64,000 nucleotides of DNA. Source: an uncultured Alteromonadaceae bacterium. GTDB taxonomy: Bacteria; Pseudomonadota; Gammaproteobacteria; Enterobacterales; Alteromonadaceae. A program made the translations under genes and the position numbers. This document shows positions 16,422-23,878 of this stretch, piece after piece. Positions within the stretch are counted from its first letter, which is position 1, and every line of letters begins with the position of its first letter. The stretch covers positions 1-64,000 of the forward strand of contig CANNDC010000003.1 of the NCBI GenBank assembly GCA_947503265.1, read 5' to 3'. Under the pieces are notes generated by a model, which made no database searches, had not been told where the DNA came from, and was given only the letters and a program-made list of their open reading frames with translations.

Positions 16422-18689
16422 CACTTCTGCCCTGCGTTTTGGTGTTGCACTTTCCTCCTGTGCTCTATTCACATTTGCTCTACCCTTAGGTGCTCTGCCC
16501 TGATGAGTTCTGTCCTCATGAGCTTTGTCACCACAGGTCAATTTACCCAATCCCATCACACGTCTGGTGAATAACGCCGTTATCAGCATAGTTAGCAACC
16601 AATAAATACTTCCGCCTCCTCGACTCTGTTTTGCATTACTCGCAGTAGACTGAGTGTTTACGCTAGTTTGTTGTGCCTGAGGCTGAGAAGCATTGTTAGC
16701 GACATTCCCTTGTGGTGACTGACTTTGCTGCTCGAGAGTATTGTTTATCGAGTCAGTCTTGGGAATAACAGGAGCATCCAAATGTAAGTTTGTCGGGTTT
16801 ATGGCATAAAAAACGTTATTGCTACAGGCAATTTTCACCCTTCCCTGCTGAGTACTAATTCCTGATAAACTCACGGTATGCTCACCATCATTTGCTATCG
16901 ACTCGGCTAGGGTGTGCTTGAAGGTTTCCCCACCGTCAATAGAAAGCAAAATAGTAACCTTAGGGCAAGACACGGGTTCATTTTCGGTATTGGCAGTATG
17001 CCAAGTAAGATGCAGTTCATTGGGTAACTTGGTTGATGGTTGGTTTAGCGTAAAGCCCTGCTCCGTTTCCACCACATCGAGTCTGACATGATCACTGTCC
17101 AAATTACCTTGGTTGTCTCGCACAACTAATCTAAAGTTAAGCTCGCGATTTTGGGTCGCATAAGTTTCGCCATAACTCAACTTGCCAGATAACACATCAC
17201 TCAATTGCGGGAAACTACGAGACGCGTGAACAGTGGGTAAAAAACTCTTAAACAAAGGCCGTTTACCGTCGTCAATATAGTCTTGATCTGGGTTTTCTGT
17301 TTTCTCACCTAAATCCATTTGATACCAACTATAGGTAGTGCCCATAGGGTTCTGAGACGTTTTGTAAGCATTTAACTCAAAAGGTGTTCTGGCTGGAATA
17401 GTATAGTCTTGTCCAGCATAAGCTTGGGGTAAAACAGTGTCTGTGGCTTCAATAATGCCACAATTAGGCGCTCTATCTAGGGCCTGTTGCATTTGCTCGA
17501 TGGAGTGGATATGAAAGTGAGCATCAGTCGATAAAGCAATATCTTGCTCGTCACACAACCCAGCATAACCCATTATGCTGTTACCTGAGCCAGGCTCGTA
17601 CGCGCTGCCACTTTCACGGTTATCAAAGCAGCCGCCACTATTACCGTTAAAAATATGCTCTGCACCAAGTTGATGGCCTATTTCATGGGCCACGTAATCT
17701 ATATAAAAAGCGTCATTGATAGGCGTATCTGAACCCGTGACCCCTTGGGCTTTATAATCAGTACAAACAGACTCTAAACTTGCAAGGCCACCTCCACCTG
17801 TGGTGACTAAGTGACCAATATCATAGTCGCTGGGGCTAATTCGACTATCGATCTCGTACTGAATAAAATCTATATCATCATCGGTATTTTGAAACGGATC
17901 TGAGCCTGCATCGAGAAAGATAATCTCATCGTTATTCGCGACTAGCTCAAACTGTAGCGCCATATCTTTGCGATAGACCTGATTAATTCGATTGACCAAA
18001 GTTACTAGCGAGGCAAGTACCTTTTCTTTGGTACCACCATGAAATTGACTGTATTCACCGGTGGCAGCAATCGCAATACGCAAGGTTCTAAGACGCAACT
18101 GATGATCACTCGACTTCGCCTTTTTGGCTTTTGCTGAGGTTAGCGCTTTCACCACCCGGTAGTCTAGAGCGGCCTTTTTATTTGGCTTGAGCATGGATGG
18201 GTTATGTTTTGAATGATCCTCATCATCGCGATAATAGCTGATATATTCAAATCTATTATTTTTCTCTACAGGATCGATGTACACAGTCTTTTGTCCCTGT
18301 TCAATAACACCGTGAAACCCATGAGGCCCGACATCTACTGTCACTTTATTTTGTGGGGCATTCAATTGGTAACCTGAATATGTTTTTATGTTTGGATATT
18401 TTTCGGCGAGAGCGGCACTCATCACTTTCGAGGGCGATAATACAATACGAACAAACTGGCCATCTGGCAGAGGTAAATCTATTTCGATATTTGATTCACC
18501 AGCAGCCAAAGGCTGAAACCCCTCTGAGTTTAGCCGAAAGGCCCGCGTGGTTTGTACAGGTGATTTTGCCAACTGATAGTTATCCAGTTGGATAGTTTGC
18601 CAATGGGCACTGGTTACCTGAGCGGCAGAAACATGACCGAATATCAAAGACGAAAATAAAGGGACTAAATAAAAACATAGCTTTTTCAT
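16020..18689 (-). CDS. Secreted reprolysin-like metalloprotease read through into a lipoprotein domain
   Basis: An 889-residue reading frame. It has a signal peptide (MKKLCFYLVPLFSS), a propeptide-like region, a zinc metalloprotease domain with HEIGHQLGAEH (His335, Glu336, His339, His345) and Met-turn SIMGYAG, Ig-like repeats, and a Ser/Gln-rich linker. Near residue 690 comes a GlyGly-CTERM-type sorting tail (SRGGGSIYWLLT, hydrophobic helix, TRR). Such tails normally end the protein and are cut by rhombosortase. Here the frame continues through about six 5-residue repeats (16440-16529) into a 133-residue lipoprotein-like sequence with its own start (16421). I chose the ATG at 18689; an upstream TTG in frame lacks a signal-peptide fit. 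The last gene-like part may also be translated alone. Confidence 0.88.
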   Translation of the reverse strand: MKKLCFYLVPLFSSLIFGHVSAAQVTSAHWQTIQLDNYQLAKSPVQTTRAFRLNSEGFQPLAAGESNIEIDLPLPDGQFVRIVLSPSKVMSAALAEKYPNIKTYSGYQLNAPQNKVTVDVGPHGFHGVIEQGQKTVYIDPVEKNNRFEYISYYRDDEDHSKHNPSMLKPNKKAALDYRVVKALTSAKAKKAKSSDHQLRLRTLRIAIAATGEYSQFHGGTKEKVLASLVTLVNRINQVYRKDMALQFELVANNDEIIFLDAGSDPFQNTDDDIDFIQYEIDSRISPSDYDIGHLVTTGGGGLASLESVCTDYKAQGVTGSDTPINDAFYIDYVAHEIGHQLGAEHIFNGNSGGCFDNRESGSAYEPGSGNSIMGYAGLCDEQDIALSTDAHFHIHSIEQMQQALDRAPNCGIIEATDTVLPQAYAGQDYTIPARTPFELNAYKTSQNPMGTTYSWYQMDLGEKTENPDQDYIDDGKRPLFKSFLPTVHASRSFPQLSDVLSGKLSYGETYATQNRELNFRLVVRDNQGNLDSDHVRLDVVETEQGFTLNQPSTKLPNELHLTWHTANTENEPVSCPKVTILLSIDGGETFKHTLAESIANDGEHTVSLSGISTQQGRVKIACSNNVFYAINPTNLHLDAPVIPKTDSINNTLEQQSQSPQGNVANNASQPQAQQTSVNTQSTASNAKQSRGGGSIYWLLTMLITALFTRRVMGLGKLTCGDKAHEDRTHQGRAPKGRANVNRAQEESATPKRRAEVMKYNHKALLLTLPLILLGCAKANEAPTPNNSFSDPAPVVLTQDDIAEQVEKHLANAIQKGDYRLFASAGRRTLIVGIDYPNLTQLKQQCGIKFMPLTGDVLTGVDDIKVRNLQLKFARRYNKRMYPYCLNNKG
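16440..16529 (-). repeat. Degenerate 15-base tandem repeat, about six units
   Basis: On the minus strand, units such as GACAGAACTCATCAG, GGCAGAGCACCTAAG and GGTAGAGCAAATGTG follow each other without gaps. They encode 5-residue units DKAHE, DRTHQ, GRAPK, GRANV, NRAQE and ESATP. They lie between the sorting tail of the protease and the internal lipoprotein start. Confidence 0.7.
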
Positions 18690-18924
18690 GGAATAACTCA
18701 CATTCGTTACCAAAGTTCGAACGTGATACTAGCCCAGTAAATATCGGGGTTGGGTAACGGTTTGTATAGCTTTTGTATCCAAACGGATACAAAGCAATAT
18801 TCATCCAAATGAATAAAGTTGTTCTTTCAAGCGGACATTTAATTACAAAACCAGAACATTAATCGTTAGCCATCTATCGTAACCTCTATCTCCAATTTTT
18901 TTGAATATTAAAATGGAAAAAAGA

Positions 18925-19290
18925 ATGAAACGTATTTTTGCAATTGCGATGTTAGTGGGCCTATCTGCCTGCTCGTCTATAGAGTTAACACCTGGCGCTC
19001 AATTAGTTCGGTTGACTCACAATGAACCTGGCAAGGAATGTCAATTCCTGGGCGATATTACCGGTAACCAAGGGGATTTCTTTACAGGCGAATTTACATC
19101 CAACGAAGACTTAGAGTCGGGTGCAAGAAATGATCTAAAAAATAAAGCCTATGGTGTGGGTGGCAATGTCGTCTATTTGTTAACGCAACGCGCAGGGCAA
19201 ACGGGATCATTTAGTAACGAATTCGGCGGTGGTATCAGTCAAACCAATGTGACTCTCAGTGGCAACGTCTACCATTGTCCAAATGATTAA
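18925..19290 (+). CDS. DUF4156 family lipoprotein
   Basis: A 121-residue outer-membrane-type lipoprotein with signal sequence MKRIFAIAMLVGLSAC and lipobox LSAC, so the mature protein starts at the cysteine. The body matches the DUF4156 family pattern: a cysteine in KECQFLGDI, the segment ARNDLKNKAY, and a final cysteine in GNVYHC that can pair with the first. Function of the family is not established. I chose the ATG at 18925, which has GGAAAAAAGA before it; ATG 18913 is also possible. It is monocistronic, with a clear terminator just after it. Confidence 0.85.
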   Translation: MKRIFAIAMLVGLSACSSIELTPGAQLVRLTHNEPGKECQFLGDITGNQGDFFTGEFTSNEDLESGARNDLKNKAYGVGGNVVYLLTQRAGQTGSFSNEFGGGISQTNVTLSGNVYHCPND

Positions 19291-19292
19291 TG

Positions 19293-19331
19293 GAAAAACA
19301 CCTGTTCGATCCATACACAACAGGTGTTTTC
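19293..19331 (+). terminator. Rho-independent terminator after DUF4156 gene
   Basis: Arms GAAAAACACCTGT (19293-19305) and ACAGGTGTTTTC (19320-19331) pair almost perfectly and the second arm carries the T run. The A-rich left arm makes it potentially bidirectional. Confidence 0.85.
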
Positions 19332-19343
19332 TGATATTTTGCT

Positions 19344-19418
19344 GATTCTGTGTTATCCGATAGACAACACTTATAAGGTTAAATTCGGATCTTTTGAATC
19401 TCTTGAGCTACAAAGCGC
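19344..19418 (-). pseudogene. Degenerate copy of the 3' end of a penicillin-acylase-type gene
   Basis: This 75-base stretch aligns to 23870-23945, the last codons and immediate downstream bases of the intact acylase gene. By my count 46 of the first 49 positions match, with overall identity a little above 80 percent. The frame is broken by a 1-base deletion, and a GAA codon has become TAA within the LTLEVLS segment. It starts only 12 bases past the stop of the propeller sensor gene. It is either the relic of a second acylase gene or a duplicated end left by a rearrangement. Confidence 0.75.
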
Positions 19419-19429
19419 TTAGAGCGAGA

Positions 19430-21934
19430 TCAAGTAACTGATCCATACTTCCTTTTCAACAACCAAACCAGAAGTAGACATATCAAAACTGCTAGTATAG
19501 TTCTAAACCACCACGTCTGGTGCCAATGGGGAAGTTGAATCACTTTGATATTAATAGAGTGATTACTCCAGTCTCCTACCCTATTCGTGCCTTCCGCGAC
19601 AAATCGATATTCACCAGGCGCTAAATTAGTGTATGTGGCAGTACGGAATGTGGCGTTTCTTTCAATCCACTCATTGTCAAAATTCTCTAGCTTGAAACGG
19701 TACAGGTTTGCAGATGATTCAGAATAATCTAAAGAGGCCAGTTCAATGCTAAAGCTTGTATCTGTCGGGGCTAAGACGATAGGTTTTGACGGGTCGAAAC
19801 TCTCTAATTGATGATTTCTCTCAAAATGACTCACAACAAGCTTGGGCATATAGTCCCATTTTTGGTAGTACTCAGGTCGCAGCATGAGTATCCCTTTTGT
19901 GCCTCCAAACATCATCAAATTGTCGGATAATTTCCTGTGCGCGTTATATCTAGAGGCGCCTATATCGATGCCATCGGCGGTCATAAAAGTGATCACTTTT
20001 CGATTCTCGATATCGGCATATCCTCGAAAACTCCAAAAGCGATTTTGACTATCCTCCATCATGTTAACCAGCGGTCCTCGTTCGGCATAAATCATGAACC
20101 GCACTTCTTCTATGTCTATATCGGCTGTTTGATTATGCCAATCTCGTAATTTAAAAGCTTGAGTATTGGTGAATAACCACACTTCCCCGTTAGAGTCTTC
20201 AAAACTTTCGTAAACGCTGTTTGTAAATGGTACTCGCTGGCCCTTTGGATTATTGAAAAAGACCTGACGAAAGTGGTCATCCTCAGCCTTGCGTAAGAAT
20301 AATCCGTCAGTTGTACCTGCCCACATACACCCATCCTTGGTCTCGATTGCGGTATTCAATCGACTGTTTATTTCACGACCGTCTGCGAGCTTTAATGGGT
20401 ATCGAATCAATGACTGGGAGTCTCGGTCCCATAAGTCGATCCCTGCATCAGTGCCGACCCATAGTTGCCCAGCTAGGTCGACCAAAAGGTGGTTTATGTG
20501 GTTGTTAGAGAGGCCGCTACGAGTGGAGAAGTGAGTCATTGTTTTAGAAGACACCTGATATCGATATAAGCCACCGTTGAATGTCCCAATCCAAACTGTG
20601 TCTTTGTCTAACTCAAGCATACTGTGGATGCGCCCATCTTTTAGGGCATTTGGATCCTTACTGTTTGGCCTAATTCCATCCACCCTTCCCAATTGAGGAT
20701 CGAAAATATCCACGCCATTGCCCATGGTACCTATCCAAATCTCTCCATTGTGTCGCTCCATAATCACCTGAACTTCATAGTGTGACAGGCCATTATCTTT
20801 TAAGGCTGAGTAACGAAGAGTTCGCATTGCTTGGGGGTTAGATGTGCTTAAATTCAATCCATCTCCCCACGTGCCTACCCAAATTATCCCTGAGTCATCG
20901 GTCAATAAACTTGATACAACATTACTGTTAATACTGCTCCATATAGCCGGGTCGTGGACATGCTTGTGAGTCACCTGTCTAGAAGTTTGATCGAGCAAAA
21001 AAATCCCTTCACCATAGGTACCTATCCAAACGTTACCATCGAAATCCTCTGTGATTGCATGAACCCAGGAATCTGCTAAACCTGCATAATTGCGATCAGG
21101 TGTACTCACCTTGTTTAAGTTCATTTGGGAAGGATCAAACCAATAAGCCCCATTCAAGTGTGTACCCAGCCATATAGTATTGTTGCTACTTTGATAAGTG
21201 CGAAAAACGTTTTTATCAGCCAGACTTTCACGGTCAGCAGGCCCTGCAAATATTCGCTCGACGCGATAGTTTTCGACCTCAGAGTGTATATTGGATAATC
21301 TGTTCAAACCCGATGCTGTGCCGACCCAAAGGTTGCTATCATGATCGATTAACAGTGAACGAGTACGGTTATTACTGAGCGAATTAGGGTTATTTTCATC
21401 ATGCAAAAAAGAGCTAACCTGACCAGAATCAGGGTCAAGCCGATCAAGACCATTATTTGTCGCGACCCAAATAAAACCATTTTCATCGCCTAAGATAGAT
21501 TCAACCCGCCGGTCTGAAATGCTCTTATTATTGCTTTCTCCATAAGGGTAGTTGATAAAACTATCTGTCGACGGATCATATTTAGACAAGCCTGCTCCCA
21601 TCGTACCCACCCAAACACTCCCGTCAGGATCTGCCCAAAGAGCGCGGATAAAGTTGCCGCCTATGGCGCGAGGATCTGTCGGATTAGAAGTGTAACGTTT
21701 TACTTTGTACCCGTCGTACTTATACAACCCGTTATAGGTTCCTATCCATACGAAATTGTTGGCATCTTGTGTGACTGTGGTGATTGTGAGGTCAAGTTCG
21801 CCATAGGCTATAGTTTTAAAATAGCTTTCACCTAATTCAAACAAAGAGTTCGCGTGTAAATTGGATGTTGTTATCAAGCAGAACACAAAAAACGGCAGAT
21901 ACAACCAGTTTTTCTTTTTAGAAACGAAATTCAT
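19430..21934 (-). CDS. Two-component-type beta-propeller sensor protein lacking an output domain
   Basis: An 834-residue protein with a signal peptide, about 12-14 regulator-propeller repeats (recurring patterns such as DDSGIIWVGTWG, NGEIWIGTMG and DGSVWVGTMG) and a Y_Y_Y domain (about 730-800, YRFKLENFDNEWIERN). One transmembrane helix (about 806-826) is followed by only eight residues. In hybrid two-component systems and related diguanylate cyclases a kinase or GGDEF domain follows this helix, so the protein appears truncated. Just past its stop is a decayed acylase 3' end, suggesting a deletion junction. It is divergent from a separate histidine kinase gene (22260-23825), which could supply signalling in trans, but that is speculation. 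The periplasmic propeller probably senses carbohydrate or another ligand. Confidence 0.85.
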   Translation of the reverse strand: MNFVSKKKNWLYLPFFVFCLITTSNLHANSLFELGESYFKTIAYGELDLTITTVTQDANNFVWIGTYNGLYKYDGYKVKRYTSNPTDPRAIGGNFIRALWADPDGSVWVGTMGAGLSKYDPSTDSFINYPYGESNNKSISDRRVESILGDENGFIWVATNNGLDRLDPDSGQVSSFLHDENNPNSLSNNRTRSLLIDHDSNLWVGTASGLNRLSNIHSEVENYRVERIFAGPADRESLADKNVFRTYQSSNNTIWLGTHLNGAYWFDPSQMNLNKVSTPDRNYAGLADSWVHAITEDFDGNVWIGTYGEGIFLLDQTSRQVTHKHVHDPAIWSSINSNVVSSLLTDDSGIIWVGTWGDGLNLSTSNPQAMRTLRYSALKDNGLSHYEVQVIMERHNGEIWIGTMGNGVDIFDPQLGRVDGIRPNSKDPNALKDGRIHSMLELDKDTVWIGTFNGGLYRYQVSSKTMTHFSTRSGLSNNHINHLLVDLAGQLWVGTDAGIDLWDRDSQSLIRYPLKLADGREINSRLNTAIETKDGCMWAGTTDGLFLRKAEDDHFRQVFFNNPKGQRVPFTNSVYESFEDSNGEVWLFTNTQAFKLRDWHNQTADIDIEEVRFMIYAERGPLVNMMEDSQNRFWSFRGYADIENRKVITFMTADGIDIGASRYNAHRKLSDNLMMFGGTKGILMLRPEYYQKWDYMPKLVVSHFERNHQLESFDPSKPIVLAPTDTSFSIELASLDYSESSANLYRFKLENFDNEWIERNATFRTATYTNLAPGEYRFVAEGTNRVGDWSNHSINIKVIQLPHWHQTWWFRTILAVLICLLLVWLLKRKYGSVT

Positions 21935-22259
21935 ATGACTTGTTTTGTAACTCCTTGCGATGCCTCAGACGCCCATATATTTGGGCAAAGGGCATTATTG
22001 CCTATAGTACTGATGCGTAATAAGTAATGCAACGCTAGCTTAGTAATGGTGCGATGCTGACTACTAATCAAGGGCGCTGAGTACTATCTTAAATATAGAC
22101 TAAATACTTAAGATTGGATTGTTAGTGCATGTATAAACGAGCTGAACCAATTGCTGTTTTTCGCCAGCAAGGTACCATAGACAACCAGGCAAACATTCAA
22201 GTCGAGTTCAATAGCCGGGCTAGGCCGACGTTGCGATAATTTGTGGAAGAGAATGAACC
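21935..22259. other. Divergent intergenic region, 325 bases
   Basis: This separates the propeller sensor from the histidine kinase gene and should hold both promoters. A 36-codon frame (22129-22239) is present but has no convincing ribosome-binding site and no recognised similarity. I see no clear operator. Confidence 0.4.
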
Positions 22260-23825
22260 TTGATTAGACGACTATCACTGACCTACAAGGTGTTTTTTAG
22301 CCTGTCATTAATTTCGTTACTTGGATTAATGGCAATTACCACAGTTTTCTTGCTCAACCTCAAAGCTGACTACCGTCAACAATTGATTAACTCAACCAGC
22401 TCAACGTTAAAGCTCATTGCCAATATGAGCGCTCCATCGGTAGTGTTTAAGGACCGAGAGAGCGCTGTGTCAATTTTGCATTCGCTCGATACTATACCTC
22501 AAGTCAATTACGCAGCTATATTTGCCGAGAGCTCGTTAGGCTATAGCCAATTTGTGGAATATGGTGTTCAACAAGTTGACTGGCCCCTAGAGTTTGAAGC
22601 TTCTATATTGTTTAACAATGACTCCCTACATTTAATGAACCCGATAAAAGTCGATGACGCAACCGTCGGCTGGCTTTATTTGGAAGTGAGTTTACTAAAA
22701 TTAAATGACAAGATTATCCAGATGTATCAGTACGCTGCATTTGTGGTCATTCTGGCCATTATAGTGGTGTTATTCCTGTCGTTATATATCACCAGAGGGC
22801 TGTTCAAGCCTTTACTTGAATTGCAAAAAGTTAGTTCTGAAATTGCAACCACTAAAAACTATAGTCTTCGTGTAGGCAAGCACTCTCTTGATGAAGTTGG
22901 CAGACTAGTGTCTTCATTCAATGCCATGTTGGAAGAAGTCGAACGATATGCCAAGGAAAGCCAAATCAAGCAAGAAGAAATCATTGCATTGAACTTGGTT
23001 CTAGAGAAAAGGGTTGAAGAACGCACAGAGCAGCTTAATAAAAGCTTAAATACGTTAAAAGAGACTCAAGCACAAGTTATTGAGCAAGAAAAAATGGCGT
23101 CCCTTGGTAACTTAGTGGCAGGCGTATCGCATGAAATCAATACTCCATTAGGGATAGCAGTAACGGTTGGCAGCACAATAGAACGCGATGTTTCTTCATT
23201 CACCAAAAAACTACTAGACGGCACCTTAACACGAACAGAGGCCGGTAAGTTCGCTAAGCGAAATGCAGAAAGCTGTCGACTCTTACTCGACGCCTTAGAG
23301 AGATCCGCTAAGCTAGTGCAAAACTTCAAACAAATCGCCGTAGATCAGACCTCAGAAGAACGCAGACGGTTTAATTTAAAAGAATTTATTGAAGATATAT
23401 TGAACACGTTGAGATATACCATCAAAAATAAAACCATCGAATGCAAGATAACAGTACCTGACGACATTCAGATGGATAGCTTTCCGGGGCCGTTAGGGCA
23501 AGTGATCACCAACCTATTTACCAATTCTATCCTCCATGGTTTTAATCAACGAGACTCAGGTAATATTAGTATTCATGTCAAATGCGCTAACAAAAATATT
23601 GTCATTACATTCTCAGATGATGGTATCGGTATTGACCAATCAATCATTGCCAATATATATGACCCATTCATGACAACTAAACTAGGCCAAGGCGGTTCTG
23701 GATTAGGACTAAATATTGTGCGTAACATAGTATCAAATGTACTGGCAGGAGATATTCAGGTTGTCAGCACCAAAGGGGCTGGGTGTACCTTCACTATGAC
23801 TATACCTATGATTGTACCAACCTAG
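22260..23825 (+). CDS. Membrane sensor histidine kinase (CHASE8/HAMP type)
   Basis: A 521-residue kinase. Two transmembrane helices (about 10-32 and 157-177) enclose a periplasmic domain resembling CHASE8, which is often seen in enzymes regulated by an accompanying periplasmic protein. HAMP spans about 180-235, followed by a coiled coil, a HisKA region with H291 in GVSHEINTPLG, and a HATPase with SDDGIGID and GSGLGLNIV. The start is a TTG with GGAAGAG about 9 nt upstream; an in-frame TGA directly before it rules out a longer protein. No response regulator is adjacent. It lies between the truncated propeller sensor and the acylase gene. Confidence 0.88.
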   Translation: MIRRLSLTYKVFFSLSLISLLGLMAITTVFLLNLKADYRQQLINSTSSTLKLIANMSAPSVVFKDRESAVSILHSLDTIPQVNYAAIFAESSLGYSQFVEYGVQQVDWPLEFEASILFNNDSLHLMNPIKVDDATVGWLYLEVSLLKLNDKIIQMYQYAAFVVILAIIVVLFLSLYITRGLFKPLLELQKVSSEIATTKNYSLRVGKHSLDEVGRLVSSFNAMLEEVERYAKESQIKQEEIIALNLVLEKRVEERTEQLNKSLNTLKETQAQVIEQEKMASLGNLVAGVSHEINTPLGIAVTVGSTIERDVSSFTKKLLDGTLTRTEAGKFAKRNAESCRLLLDALERSAKLVQNFKQIAVDQTSEERRRFNLKEFIEDILNTLRYTIKNKTIECKITVPDDIQMDSFPGPLGQVITNLFTNSILHGFNQRDSGNISIHVKCANKNIVITFSDDGIGIDQSIIANIYDPFMTTKLGQGGSGLGLNIVRNIVSNVLAGDIQVVSTKGAGCTFTMTIPMIVPT

Positions 23826-23878
23826 ATAATAAGTGTATTTCAGGTAATGCACCCAGCCCCCATTTTGGTGATTCTGTG

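Noticed and set aside
22129..22239. 36-codon open frame in the propeller-sensor/kinase spacer
   Set aside because: Weak start context and no recognisable similarity; best left as intergenic.
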